The notes beneath the pieces were generated by a model. It searched no databases and was not told the DNA's origin. It was given only the letters and a program-made list of their open reading frames with translations. Positions 51,652 through 59,561 of a stretch of DNA of 64,000 nucleotides are shown piece after piece. How positions within the stretch are numbered: position 1 is the first letter of the stretch; each line of letters starts with the position of its first letter. The position numbers and the translations under genes are program-made. This DNA is from an uncultured Clostridia bacterium (GTDB taxonomy: Bacteria > Bacillota > Clostridia > TANB77 > CAG-508). Location: positions 26,490-90,489 of the forward strand of contig CAPXSA010000005.1 of NCBI GenBank assembly GCA_948735595.1. The letters run 5' to 3'.

Positions 51652-52605
51652 ATGGACGAAAAAAAGAATGAAATTATCTTATTTGAAAATCAAGGTGTGA
51701 AATTGGAGGTTAATTTAAAAGATGAAACAGTATGGCTTACTCAAAAACAAATGGCAGAGTTATTTAATAAAGACAGAAAAACAATAACAAGACATATTCA
51801 AAATGTATACACAGACGAGGAGTTAGAAGAGAATGCAGTATGCTCATTTTTTGAGCATACTGCCGAAGATGGAAAAAGATATAAAGTCCAATATTATAAT
51901 CTTGATATGATTATTTCTATTGGATATCGTGTAAAATCAGCACAAGGTATTGCTTTTAGAAAATGGGCTACGAAGATCTTAAAAGACTATATGTTAAAAG
52001 GATATGCTGTAAACCAAAAAAGATTAGAATATTTAGAAAAGACAATAAAATTAATAGATATAGCAAATCGTATGGATGAAAGATTAGAAAATCATGATGC
52101 AAAAGAAATATTAAAAGTAATTGGAGAATATTCAAAAGCATTAGATTTATTAGATGATTATGATCACAAAACATTAAAGAAGATAAAGGGAAATATTGAT
52201 GAAAGGAAAATTGAATATAATCAATGTATAGAAGTTATTAATAAGCTTAGATTTAATGAAGAAAGTACATTGTTTGCTGTTGAAAGAGAAAAAGGATTAG
52301 AGTCAATTATAGGGAATATTTATCAAAGTTTTGGTGGACAAGATATATACAAAAGCATAGAAGAAAAAAGTGCTAATTTTTTATATTTAATAGTAAAGAA
52401 CCATGTATTTACAGATGGGAATAAAAGAATTGCAGCAACTTTATTTATCTATTTCTTAAACTTTTATGATATTTTATATAAAAATGGTGAACAAACCATT
52501 GATAATAACACTTTAGCAGCATTAACATTATTGATAGCAGAATCAAATCCAAAGGAAAAAGAGATAATGATAGACTTAGTAATGAATTTTCTAAATAATG
52601 ATTAA
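51652..52605 (+). CDS. RhuM-like domain fused to a Fic/Doc domain
   Basis: 317 aa. Residues about 8-110 are the RhuM region (VWLTQKQMAELFNKDRKTITRHIQNVYTDEELEENAVCSFFEHTAEDGKRYKVQYYNLDMIISIGYRVKSAQGIAFRKWATKILKDYMLKGY). The C-terminal half has the Fic active site HVFTDGNKRIAAT (about 250), matching HxFxDGNKR. Fic enzymes transfer AMP or other groups to target proteins; RhuM likely directs DNA binding. Candidate toxin or phage-defence protein. A second RhuM protein ends the island at 62.7 kb. Confidence 0.9.
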   Translation: MDEKKNEIILFENQGVKLEVNLKDETVWLTQKQMAELFNKDRKTITRHIQNVYTDEELEENAVCSFFEHTAEDGKRYKVQYYNLDMIISIGYRVKSAQGIAFRKWATKILKDYMLKGYAVNQKRLEYLEKTIKLIDIANRMDERLENHDAKEILKVIGEYSKALDLLDDYDHKTLKKIKGNIDERKIEYNQCIEVINKLRFNEESTLFAVEREKGLESIIGNIYQSFGGQDIYKSIEEKSANFLYLIVKNHVFTDGNKRIAATLFIYFLNFYDILYKNGEQTIDNNTLAALTLLIAESNPKEKEIMIDLVMNFLNND

Positions 52606-52668
52606 TTATAATGCTACTCAAATATTACAACCTAATATAGACATCATAAAAATAAAATAGAATGGTAA

Positions 52669-52701
52669 AAGATGGATAGTACATAACTATCTGTCTTTTT
52701 T
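52669..52701 (+). terminator. Terminator of the RhuM-Fic gene
   Basis: GATAGT-ACATA-ACTATC with flanking AGA/TCT, then TTTTTT. Confidence 0.8.
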
Positions 52702-52745
52702 ATAGCATGCAATATTTAAAGTATAGGAATAGATTTTTTCAACCA

Positions 52746-52774
52746 TTGAACTAAAAGAATAGATATAGTATAAT
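52746..52774 (+). promoter_or_regulatory. Promoter giving a leaderless transcript
   Basis: TTGAAC (52746-52751), 17 bases, TATAAT (52769-52774). The ATG at 52782 is only 7 bases after the -10 box, so the mRNA should start at or next to the A of ATG. Confidence 0.7.
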
Positions 52775-52781
52775 ATTCAAT

Positions 52782-53447
52782 ATGAAAATGATAAGAAAGA
52801 TATTTATAGTAATTGTTATAATTTTTATATTAATTCTAGTAGCTTTAAGTGTAATATTAATCTATGATAAAAATAAAAAGAGTTATTGTGCCGAGGACTT
52901 TGGAATTGAGATATTAACTAGTCAAACAGATTATGATAAGGATGGCATAGATGATTATACAGATATTTTGCAAGGAGCAAAGATTGAAGCAAAGAATAAA
53001 CCAAGATATAAAAGTGCATATTATGCAGGGGGCTATCCACCAGATGATGAGGGAGTATGTACAGATGTCATTTGGAGAGCATTAAAAAATGCAGGATATT
53101 CGTTGAAAGAAATGGTGGATGAAGACATAAAAAATAATGTAAAGGAATATCCACGAGTTGCAGGAAATCCAGATACTAACATAGATTTTAGAAGAGTGCC
53201 AAATTTGAAAGTATATTTTGAAAGAAATCAGTTAGTATTAACTACAGATTTATCTAAAATCGAGGAATGGCAACCAGGGGATATAGTGATCTTTGGTACA
53301 TCACATATAGGAATTATTTCAGATAAAAGAAATAAAAATGGGATACCATATTTAATACATAATGGAGGGCAACCGATAAGAGAAGAAGACATATTAGAAA
53401 GATACAATGAATATGAACCGATTACAGGGCATTATAGAATGAAATAG
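52782..53447 (+). CDS. DUF1287 protein, membrane-anchored
   Basis: 221 aa: signal-anchor (about 5-29) and a DUF1287 domain (YijF-like) with YYAGGYPPDDEGVCTDVIWRALKNAGYSLKEMVDEDI, NIDFRRVPNLKVYFERN, and WQPGDIVIFGTSHIGIISDKRNKNGIPYLIHNGG. The fold is NlpC-like (Cys in VCTDV, His in SHIGI), so it may be a wall amidase. No Shine-Dalgarno; see the leaderless promoter. Confidence 0.88.
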   Translation: MKMIRKIFIVIVIIFILILVALSVILIYDKNKKSYCAEDFGIEILTSQTDYDKDGIDDYTDILQGAKIEAKNKPRYKSAYYAGGYPPDDEGVCTDVIWRALKNAGYSLKEMVDEDIKNNVKEYPRVAGNPDTNIDFRRVPNLKVYFERNQLVLTTDLSKIEEWQPGDIVIFGTSHIGIISDKRNKNGIPYLIHNGGQPIREEDILERYNEYEPITGHYRMK

Positions 53448-53474
53448 TAATTTATAAAATGAAAGGATTTTAGT

Positions 53475-53861
53475 ATGAATAAAGAAATAGAAGAGTTAAT
53501 AGCGGCTGCTGATAAAGCGATAAAAGAAGAAAGATTTGATGATTTAAAGGAGTTTTATACAGAGGATGCTGTACTTGTAGTAAAGCCAGGACTAGAAGTT
53601 AAAGGTAAAGAGGCTATTAAAGAAGCATTTATAAAAATTGCTGACTATTTTAATAATAGTGTAGTTCCAACACAAGGAAAAATGTTAATGGTTGAGGCAG
53701 GAGATACAGTATTGGTCTTATCCCAAACTTTATTAGATGCAGAAAATAAAGAAAGTTCTGAATATAGTATGGATCGTAGAGCAACTTATGTGTATAGAAA
53801 GATTGATGGGAAATGGTTATGTGCTATAGATAATTCTTATGGAACAACATTACTTGATTAA
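53475..53861 (+). CDS. NTF2/SnoaL-like fold protein (DUF4440 type)
   Basis: 128 aa, single NTF2-like cone: [50 protein letters not shown]...[30 protein letters not shown] upstream of the ATG. Probably a small ligand-binding or isomerase-like protein; substrate unknown. Confidence 0.85.
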   Translation: MNKEIEELIAAADKAIKEERFDDLKEFYTEDAVLVVKPGLEVKGKEAIKEAFIKIADYFNNSVVPTQGKMLMVEAGDTVLVLSQTLLDAENKESSEYSMDRRATYVYRKIDGKWLCAIDNSYGTTLLD

Positions 53862-53864
53862 AGG

Positions 53865-53966
53865 ATGCAAATAAGTAGGAAGATTATTGGTATTACAAAA
53901 CAAGTAAGAAAACAGATAAATAAGAGTTTTGGTGACACTGTTGATGTTGTGATAAGAGTACGATAG
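53865..53966 (+). pseudogene. Remnant of a DUF1905/YdeI-like gene
   Basis: 33 codons, MQISRKIIGITKQVRKQINKSFGDTVDVVIRVR, matching only the middle of DUF1905 (the G-I-x-K-x-V-R-K ... G-D-x-V-x-V-x-I pattern). The rest of the gene is missing. No ribosome site. Confidence 0.5.
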
Positions 53967-53985
53967 ATTGGAAAGGAAACCATAT

Positions 53986-54765
53986 ATGTATTATCCAAAA
54001 CAAATACCATATTTACTAGACAAAGAATTTAAAGAAAATGTAGCATATACAGAATATCATATTGAAGAATTAGAAGACTATTGCATGTGTATTTGGACAA
54101 TGAAGTCCAAGAAAATATTAGACAAAACCATAGCTAACAATATTTTACCAGATGCTTGTATTGATATTGTAATAGACTTTGCAAAACGTACCATCTGTTT
54201 TGCAGGATTTAGCAAAGAAACAGAGCCCTTCCAATTAAAACAAAATATAGACTATATGGGTGTTAGATTAAAACCAAGTATATTTTATTCGCTTTTTCAT
54301 ATAGGAGCAGATAAGATAATGGATAAAGAGATACCTTTTAATGAAATAGAAAAAGAGATTAGTTTGGAGGCTATACTAAATTTAAAAGATATAGGTGAAA
54401 GAATAGAATACTTGAAAGGCTATTTGCTTGAAAAAACAAGAAATCAAAAAGAAATGCAATTTGTAGAACTAGTGGAGGAATTATATAAAAGTCCAAAAGA
54501 GCAAAGTGTTATAGAGATAGCAGAGAAGTTTGGCTATCATGAAAGACATTTATATAGGGTATTTAAAACAAATTATGGAGTAGCACCTAAAGTTTTATTA
54601 AATATATTAAGATTGCATTTATGTTTGACTTTCATGCTAGAAGAAAATAAGGATTTAGTAGAAATTGCATGCCTTTGTGGATTTTATGACCAATCTCATT
54701 TGATTAGAGAAATTAAGAAATACACAGGGATTTCTCCGTTAAAAATGTTGAGAAACTATCAGTAA
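53986..54765 (+). CDS. AraC-family transcriptional regulator
   Basis: Start at ATG 53986 (MYYPKQIPYLLDKEFKENVAYTEYH) about 9 bases after GAAAGGA; a TTG at 53968 is in frame but lies upstream of that site. 259 aa: DUF6597-like N-terminal sensor and C-terminal double HTH (IAEKFGYHERHLYRVFKTNYGVAPKVLLNILRLHL, IACLCGFYDQSHLIREIKKYTGISPLKML). It probably controls the following glyoxalase-type gene. Confidence 0.9.
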   Translation: MYYPKQIPYLLDKEFKENVAYTEYHIEELEDYCMCIWTMKSKKILDKTIANNILPDACIDIVIDFAKRTICFAGFSKETEPFQLKQNIDYMGVRLKPSIFYSLFHIGADKIMDKEIPFNEIEKEISLEAILNLKDIGERIEYLKGYLLEKTRNQKEMQFVELVEELYKSPKEQSVIEIAEKFGYHERHLYRVFKTNYGVAPKVLLNILRLHLCLTFMLEENKDLVEIACLCGFYDQSHLIREIKKYTGISPLKMLRNYQ

Positions 54766-54833
54766 AAAAATGTCCGTTTTTTACAATACAATTTTAATCT
54801 GCTTACATATAATCCTAATGGAGGTAGAAAAAG

Positions 54834-55214
54834 ATGTACGAAACAATTACAACTAATATTATGGTTAAAAATGTAAAAGAAACAATACAATTCTATGAAG
54901 AAAAGTTAGGATTTCAAAAGGTGTTAAGTGTTCCAGAAGAGGGAGAAGTTTTGAATTTTGCTATTTTAGTTAAGGACAAAATTTCAATTATGTTACAAGA
55001 ACAAACCAATTTACTTGAAGAATATCCAAGTTTAAAAACAGGAGAAATTGTGCCAACATTTACTCTATTTATAACAGTAAACAATGTAGAAGAGATGTAT
55101 CATAGCCTAAAAGAAAAAGTAAAAATTGCAAAAGAACTTCACAAAACTTTTTATGGGAAAGATGAATTTGCTATTTTTGATAATAACGGAAATATTTTAA
55201 CGATATCTTGTTAA
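54834..55214 (+). CDS. VOC-family (glyoxalase/bleomycin resistance-like) protein
   Basis: 126 aa, paired betaalphabetabetabeta units: TITTNIMVKNVKETIQFYEEKLGFQKVL and PTFTLFITVNNVEEMYHSLKEKV, FYGKDEFAIFDNNGNILTISC. No clear metal ligand triad. Follows an AraC regulator; TATAAT precedes it. May be a binding/resistance protein. Confidence 0.87.
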   Translation: MYETITTNIMVKNVKETIQFYEEKLGFQKVLSVPEEGEVLNFAILVKDKISIMLQEQTNLLEEYPSLKTGEIVPTFTLFITVNNVEEMYHSLKEKVKIAKELHKTFYGKDEFAIFDNNGNILTISC

Positions 55215-55215
55215 A

Positions 55216-55302
55216 ATGGTAAGCGAAAATATAGAAGAAAGCAGGAAAATAGAGATATTAGAGGAGAATATAGAGAAATTTATCCAAGAATTGAGTAAGT
55301 AG
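55216..55302 (+). CDS. Doubtful 28-aa reading frame
   Basis: MVSENIEESRKIEILEENIEKFIQELSK, coiled-coil-like, begins right after the VOC stop with no clear ribosome site; its end overlaps the next composite terminator. It may be a real small protein or the remnant of a larger gene. Confidence 0.25.
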   Translation: MVSENIEESRKIEILEENIEKFIQELSK

Positions 55303-55335
55303 CTAATTGCAAGCTACTTACTTTTATGTTATGAT
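55294..55335 (+). promoter_or_regulatory. Composite terminator-promoter element 4
   Basis: AGTAAGTAGC / GCTACTTACT hairpin plus TTTT. TTGCAA (55307-55312) in the loop, 17 bases, TATGAT (55330-55335), promoter of the 55360 gene. Confidence 0.68.
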
Positions 55336-55359
55336 GTAAAAAATAGAAGGGAGAAAAAT

Positions 55360-55911
55360 ATGGAAAAGAGTAATCAAAAAGTAGAAATTAAGAAAAATAC
55401 AATTGTTGCTGTTCTATTTTCATCATTATTGTTTGTAGGGCTACTAGTATGTGTAATTTGTGACTTTGCAATTTCTAATCAATTTACTTGGTCTAGAATT
55501 ACAACAAGTTCTATTGTTTTTGCATGGTTAGCATTTATTCCTATTATAAAATGGGGAAAAAGAGGGATTAGTAAAAGCCTAATTAGTTTCAGTATTTTTA
55601 CAATTCCATATTTGTATGTATTAAGTATTTTAGTAAAAGAAAAATCTGTGTTTTCAATAGGAGTAGTTATGTCACTAATTGCAATTTTATATATGTGGTG
55701 TATATTTGGCATTTTCAGGAACTTAAAAACTAGAAAAAGGAAGGCAATAGGAATTACTTTTTTATTAGCCATACCTGTTAGTTTTATCATAAATATTGCA
55801 TTATCTAAAATGATTTTAGAGCCAATTATGGATATGTGGGATGTATTATTAATCGCTATATTACTAGTCCTTGCAAGTATATTTTTTATATGGGATAAGA
55901 AAGGTAAGTAG
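55360..55911 (+). CDS. Multi-helix membrane protein of unknown function
   Basis: 183 aa, about six hydrophobic segments: IVAVLFSSLLFVGLLVCVIC, ...VFAWLAFIPIIKWG, YLYVLSILV, IGVVMSLIAILYMWCIFGIF, AIGITFLLAIPVSFIINIAL, VLLIAILLVLASIFFIW. Lysine-rich N-terminus. GAAGGGAG upstream. No family recognised. Confidence 0.7.
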   Translation: MEKSNQKVEIKKNTIVAVLFSSLLFVGLLVCVICDFAISNQFTWSRITTSSIVFAWLAFIPIIKWGKRGISKSLISFSIFTIPYLYVLSILVKEKSVFSIGVVMSLIAILYMWCIFGIFRNLKTRKRKAIGITFLLAIPVSFIINIALSKMILEPIMDMWDVLLIAILLVLASIFFIWDKKGK

Positions 55912-56048
55912 ATTATGGGGGAATTGACTTCACTAAAAAATTATATACTCTTCAAGGGACAATTGATAATGTAGAATATAATCAGTTACCAGAAGAAACT
56001 AAAAGAGAGTTAAAAGAATTTATAGACCAATGGAAAGAAAACTTGTGA
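55911..56048 (+). pseudogene. C-terminal gene fragment without start
   Basis: The frame GGIDFTKKLYTLQGTIDNVEYNQLPEETKRELKEFIDQWKENL ends at TGA 56046-56048, but no start codon or ribosome site precedes it. It looks like the 3' end of a lost gene. Confidence 0.4.
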
Positions 56049-56058
56049 AGGAGAATAG

Positions 56059-56691
56059 ATGAATATTTTAAAACCACAAAATCTTCAAATGAAAGAGTTA
56101 GAAAAGGGAAATATTAGTATTTTAAAAGAAGATGAAAAATTAGATTACTATGATTTTGAAAATCAAGAATGTGATAATAGCAGTTTATATGAAGTTGAAT
56201 TTGAGCATTGTAAATTTAAAAATGTTTGCATGCAAAAGGGGAAATTAGAAAAATGTACTTTTAAAGATGTGATTTTTGATAAATGCAATTTTTCTAACAC
56301 AGAGTTTTTAGAAACTACGTTTATTCGATGTGAATTCATGGATTGTAAAATTTCAGGTTGTAATTTTGCAGAAAGTAGGCTATATCAAGTTGCATTTCTA
56401 GAAAACAATGGAAGTTATATGAATTTTTCGATGACGAGCATAGAAAATATGTTATTGAAAGATACGGGATTAAAGAATAGCTATTTTCAAGAAGTTAAAA
56501 TGAAAAATACTTATTTTGAAAATGTAGATTTAACACAAGCAAAGTTTTTTAAAACAAGCTTAAGAGATATTGATTTATCTAGTAGCAAAATAGAAGGAAT
56601 TGCTATTACAATAGAGGATATAAAAGGAGCTACAATAGACCAGTTTCAAGTTATGGATTTGCTTTACTTATTAGGCGTAAAGGTGAAATAA
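56059..56691 (+). CDS. Pentapeptide-repeat protein
   Basis: 210 aa with many A(D/N)LXX-type five-residue repeats in divergent form: CEFKNVCMQKGKLEKCTFKD, CNFSNTEFLETTFIRCEFMDCKISGCNFAESRLYQVAF, SYFQEVKMKNTYFENVDLTQAKFFKTSLRDIDLSSSKIEGI. Such right-handed beta helices include gyrase-protecting QnrB-like proteins; the ending TIEDIKGATIDQFQVMDLLYLLGVKVK fits that Qnr/McbG-like group. GAAGGAG before the ATG. Confidence 0.9.
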   Translation: MNILKPQNLQMKELEKGNISILKEDEKLDYYDFENQECDNSSLYEVEFEHCKFKNVCMQKGKLEKCTFKDVIFDKCNFSNTEFLETTFIRCEFMDCKISGCNFAESRLYQVAFLENNGSYMNFSMTSIENMLLKDTGLKNSYFQEVKMKNTYFENVDLTQAKFFKTSLRDIDLSSSKIEGIAITIEDIKGATIDQFQVMDLLYLLGVKVK

Positions 56692-56698
56692 GAATATA

Positions 56699-56824
56699 GA
56701 TAAAACACAAAAATTACATGATGAAGTTATTTCTAAAGCAAAAGGGTTCATTTCTTGGGAACATTATTTACAAGATAAAGTATGGACTGATTTTGTACTT
56801 TGGGAAACAGAAGAAAATTTGTAG
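56699..56824 (+). pseudogene. Remnant of a small monooxygenase-like gene
   Basis: Frame DKTQKLHDEVISKAKGFISW followed by EHYLQDKVWTDFVLWETEENL, with an in-frame stop shortly upstream and no start. FISWE...W.DFVLWE resembles small antibiotic-biosynthesis-monooxygenase-type folds. Decayed. Confidence 0.4.
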
Positions 56825-56884
56825 GATATCTGCCTTTTATGATATAATCCTTTTGAAAAATACTTTTAGATGGAGGAAGAAGAA

Positions 56885-57217
56885 ATGGAGAATAAAATAT
56901 GTCAAAGTTGTGGTATGCCAATAACTTCAAAGGAACAATTAGGTACGAATACAGATGGAAGTATTAGTGAAGATTATTGCAAATATTGCTATGAAAATGG
57001 AGAATTTATAGATAAGGTTACTATGGAAGAATATATAGAAATGTGTTCAAAGTATGGAGAACAAGCAGGTATGACTAATGAAGAGATGAAAGAACATTGT
57101 GTAAAGTTGTTTCCTAATTTAAAAAGATGGAAATGTACTTGTACTGAGGAATGTGCTAGTGGATATAATCCTAATTGTACTTGTACTAACCCAGAGTGCC
57201 ATTGTACTGAAAAATAG
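56885..57217 (+). CDS. Cysteine-rich putative zinc-ribbon protein
   Basis: Start at ATG 56885 (MENKICQSCGMPITSKEQLGTNTDGS) after GGAGGAAG. 110 aa with a first zinc ribbon CQSCGMPI...YCKYCYENGEF, the family found in clostridial zinc-ribbon domain proteins, and a second Cys-rich tail (CTCTEECASGYNPNCTCTNPECHCTEK). Helical middle EEYIEMCSKYGEQAGMTNEEMKEHCVKLFPNLKRWK. Function unknown. Confidence 0.8.
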   Translation: MENKICQSCGMPITSKEQLGTNTDGSISEDYCKYCYENGEFIDKVTMEEYIEMCSKYGEQAGMTNEEMKEHCVKLFPNLKRWKCTCTEECASGYNPNCTCTNPECHCTEK

Positions 57218-57239
57218 CAAATTGAAAGTGAGATGAAGT

Positions 57240-57662
57240 ATGATGGATTTAAAGAAAATAGAAAAATTGATTGATAAGCAAAAAGTTAGTTTTATATGTT
57301 CTATTGATGAAGAAAAATATCCAAATGTAAAAGCCATGCTAAAACCTAGAAAAAGAATAGGACTAAAAGAGTTTTACTTTTCTACTAATACTTCGTCAAT
57401 GCGAGTAGAGCAATATAAAAATAACCCTAATGCTAGTATATATTTTTATCACAAAGGGCTAATTAAGTATGTTGGTGTTATGCTAAAAGGAAAAATGGAA
57501 GTCCTAACAGACCAAGAAACTAAAAACATGATTTGGGAAAAGGGAGATACCTTGTTTTATAAACAAGGTGTGACTGATCCAGATTATTGCGTTTTAAAAT
57601 TTACTGCTACAAGTGGTAGATATTATTGTGATCTGAAAACAGAAAATTTTGATATTAAGTAA
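57240..57662 (+). CDS. Pyridoxamine-phosphate-oxidase-like flavin protein
   Basis: 140 aa, split-barrel FMN fold: KVSFICSIDEEKYPNVKAMLKPRKRIGLKEFYFSTNTSSMRVEQYKNNPNASIYFYHKGLIKYVGVMLKGKMEVL. Likely a general stress protein 26-type flavoprotein; substrate unknown. ATG at 57240 or 57243. Confidence 0.87.
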   Translation: MMDLKKIEKLIDKQKVSFICSIDEEKYPNVKAMLKPRKRIGLKEFYFSTNTSSMRVEQYKNNPNASIYFYHKGLIKYVGVMLKGKMEVLTDQETKNMIWEKGDTLFYKQGVTDPDYCVLKFTATSGRYYCDLKTENFDIK

Positions 57663-57704
57663 TCGCTAAATTATATTTTAGCAATTAGAAAGATAAGGTA
57701 AATT

Positions 57705-57950
57705 ATGGTACATTTAGTATATTGTGATGATAAATCAAAAGAATTAAATAAAATTTTAGATGGTAATAAAACAATGAAGGATATGTATTGCAGTTTATTT
57801 GGAATACCAGTTGCAGGAGCAACTTTGCCAGTAATGGCATTTCTATTATTAGGGATATATGGTAAAAATATATTCTTAATAGTATCTACAATCATATTAG
57901 GAATAGGGCATATTGGAATACACTTAAATCATAAGAGAGAAGCCGATTAA
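57705..57950 (+). CDS. Small membrane protein, DUF-type
   Basis: 81 aa: MVHLVYCDDKSKELNKILDGNKTMKDM, then two membrane helices (about 32-54 and 57-73) and a His-rich tail. The N-terminal VYCDDKSKELNKIL pattern recalls ASCH-associated/EVE-adjacent membrane fragments of clostridia; no family certain. A similar full-length gene might be broken, but the frame has a proper start. Confidence 0.6.
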   Translation: MVHLVYCDDKSKELNKILDGNKTMKDMYCSLFGIPVAGATLPVMAFLLLGIYGKNIFLIVSTIILGIGHIGIHLNHKREAD

Positions 57951-57984
57951 ACTTACAATATATAAGAAAAGGACGAGCAATAAA

Positions 57985-58392
57985 ATGGAAAATATAAAAA
58001 GAGAAGAACTAGAGAGATTAGTTGGAGTTGATAAAGTCAATATTTTTTATGATATGGTTGATGCAATAACATTGTTATATGACATGGCTCAAACTTGGAA
58101 TAATGGTGGTAAGAAATGGGTTTATGAATATAAGTTCAAAAAAGGCGGAAAAACTTTATGTGCATTTTATTTTAAGGAAAATGTGTTAGGTTTTATGATA
58201 ATCTTTGGGAAAGATGAAAGAACTAAAGTTGAAGAAATAAGAAAAGAACTTTCGTCCGATGTACTAGAAACCTATGATAATGCTCAAACATTTCATGATG
58301 GGAAATGGGTTATGTTTGAAATAACTGATGATTCACTATTAGAAGATTTAAAAAAATTACTTTTGATAAAAAGAAAGCCAAATAGAAAATGA
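57985..58392 (+). CDS. DUF3788 protein
   Basis: 135 aa: ITLLYDMAQTWNNGGKKWVYEYKFKKGGKTLCAFYFKENVLGFMIIFGKDERTKVEEIRKELSSDVLETYDNAQTFHDGKWVMFEITDDSLLEDLKKLLLIKRKPN matches DUF3788 (YdhG-like fold, often annotated as unknown stress protein). AAAGGACGAG upstream. Confidence 0.85.
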   Translation: MENIKREELERLVGVDKVNIFYDMVDAITLLYDMAQTWNNGGKKWVYEYKFKKGGKTLCAFYFKENVLGFMIIFGKDERTKVEEIRKELSSDVLETYDNAQTFHDGKWVMFEITDDSLLEDLKKLLLIKRKPNRK

Positions 58393-58417
58393 TTATAAGT
58401 TGAAAGAGTGATGTGAT

Positions 58418-58936
58418 ATGAAAGAGTTAGTAGACTTTGTCGTGTTAATTATAATATATTTTTTAAAATTTTATAAAAAATGGAAAGCAAAAGGAAGAGA
58501 TGTATTGCTTGTAAATACTACAATGTATATATATTTATCTTTTGTATTATATTTTACTTTAATGCCTATAGTAACATCCATACCATTTGTATTTAATCAC
58601 CCATATACACCAATGAATTTAGTTCCATTTGTTGATGTTTTAAATAGTAGGGGAGATTTTATTAGACAGGTAGGGCTAAATGTTATAATGACAGTTCCTT
58701 TTGGATTTTTATTACCTTTAACCAAAAAAGAAAATGCCAAGTTATTAAAGGTTGTTTTTTATACTTTTCTATTAAGTTTGAGTATAGAAATACTGCAACC
58801 TTTCATAAGTGGTTTTAGGTCATCAGACATAACCGATATAATAACAAATGTAACTGGAGGAATGTTTGGGTATATAATGTATTTCATATTTAAACCACTA
58901 ACAATTAAAATATTAAATTATATAAAAGATAGATAA
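58418..58936 (+). CDS. VanZ-like membrane protein
   Basis: 172 aa, four or five helices with YLSFVLYFTLMPIVTS...YTPMNLVPFVDVLNSRGDFIRQVGLNVIMTVPFGFLLPL and SIEILQPFISGFRSSDITDIITNVTGGMFGYIMYF, the VanZ signature. VanZ raises teicoplanin resistance in enterococci; homologues here are of unknown role. Overlaps the next ORF's apparent start. Confidence 0.9.
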   Translation: MKELVDFVVLIIIYFLKFYKKWKAKGRDVLLVNTTMYIYLSFVLYFTLMPIVTSIPFVFNHPYTPMNLVPFVDVLNSRGDFIRQVGLNVIMTVPFGFLLPLTKKENAKLLKVVFYTFLLSLSIEILQPFISGFRSSDITDIITNVTGGMFGYIMYFIFKPLTIKILNYIKDR

Positions 58937-58962
58937 TGACAAATATCAAAGGAGGTAAATTT

Positions 58963-59319
58963 ATGGCAAGAGTATTAAAGAATAAAGAACTAGTAAATAC
59001 AAGACTAGCAACAAATTATGGTGGGTGGATGTATTGTGATAAGTGTAATGAAAACATAGGATATTTATGTTATTCTACTTATGATAGATTAGAGTTGAAA
59101 TATAAATGTAATTGTGGAAGTCAAGGTAGTGCATTTTTAGATTTTGAAGATAGTAAAACAGGTAAAAGTTGTGTTGATGAATTAGTGAATATTAAAAATA
59201 GATTATGCTGTCCAAAAGATAGCGAACCTTTAATTACAATATTGGATAAAAAAGTAGCTAACTATGAAATGAGAATTACATGTAAATCTTGTGAAAACAT
59301 TTATAAAAAAGTAAAATAG
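58963..59319 (+). CDS. Zinc-ribbon-type protein of unknown function
   Basis: Start at ATG 58963 (MARVLKNKELVNTRLATNYGGWMYCDKC) 7 bases after AAAGGAGG. 118 aa with CDKC...CNCG and CCPKDSE...CKSC cysteine pairs, probably two zinc sites. Resembles small zinc-ribbon proteins near defence islands. Ends near a composite terminator. Confidence 0.7.
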   Translation: MARVLKNKELVNTRLATNYGGWMYCDKCNENIGYLCYSTYDRLELKYKCNCGSQGSAFLDFEDSKTGKSCVDELVNIKNRLCCPKDSEPLITILDKKVANYEMRITCKSCENIYKKVK

Positions 59320-59335
59320 AAATTACAATAAGTAG

Positions 59336-59379
59336 GGCAAGTAATTAAGTTGAAAATTACTTGTCTTTTATGATATAAT
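59336..59379 (+). promoter_or_regulatory. Composite terminator-promoter element 5
   Basis: GGCAAGTAATT / AATTACTTGTC hairpin and TTTT. TTGAAA (59350-59355) in the loop, 18 bases, TATAAT (59374-59379). The next gene starts 183 bases on; the promoter reads across the left 13-bp repeat of the island. Confidence 0.6.
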
Positions 59380-59393
59380 CGAAACATAAAATA

Positions 59394-59406
59394 GTAAGTT
59401 GTCGCT
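59394..59406 (+). repeat. Left 13-bp inverted repeat of the integrase island
   Basis: GTAAGTTGTCGCT; the exact reverse complement AGCGACAACTTAC is at 63721-63733. Candidate recombination site. Confidence 0.65.
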
Positions 59407-59561
59407 AAGGTTGAATTTGGAAATTTGAACAAAAAATATAAACTTTGAGGTGGGCTATAAAATATGCTCATCTTTTATTATGTCAATTAAATATTGTATA
59501 ATATAGATAGAGTTCTATATATTGCAAACTATTAAATAAAAAATGTAAGGAGGTAATTGTC

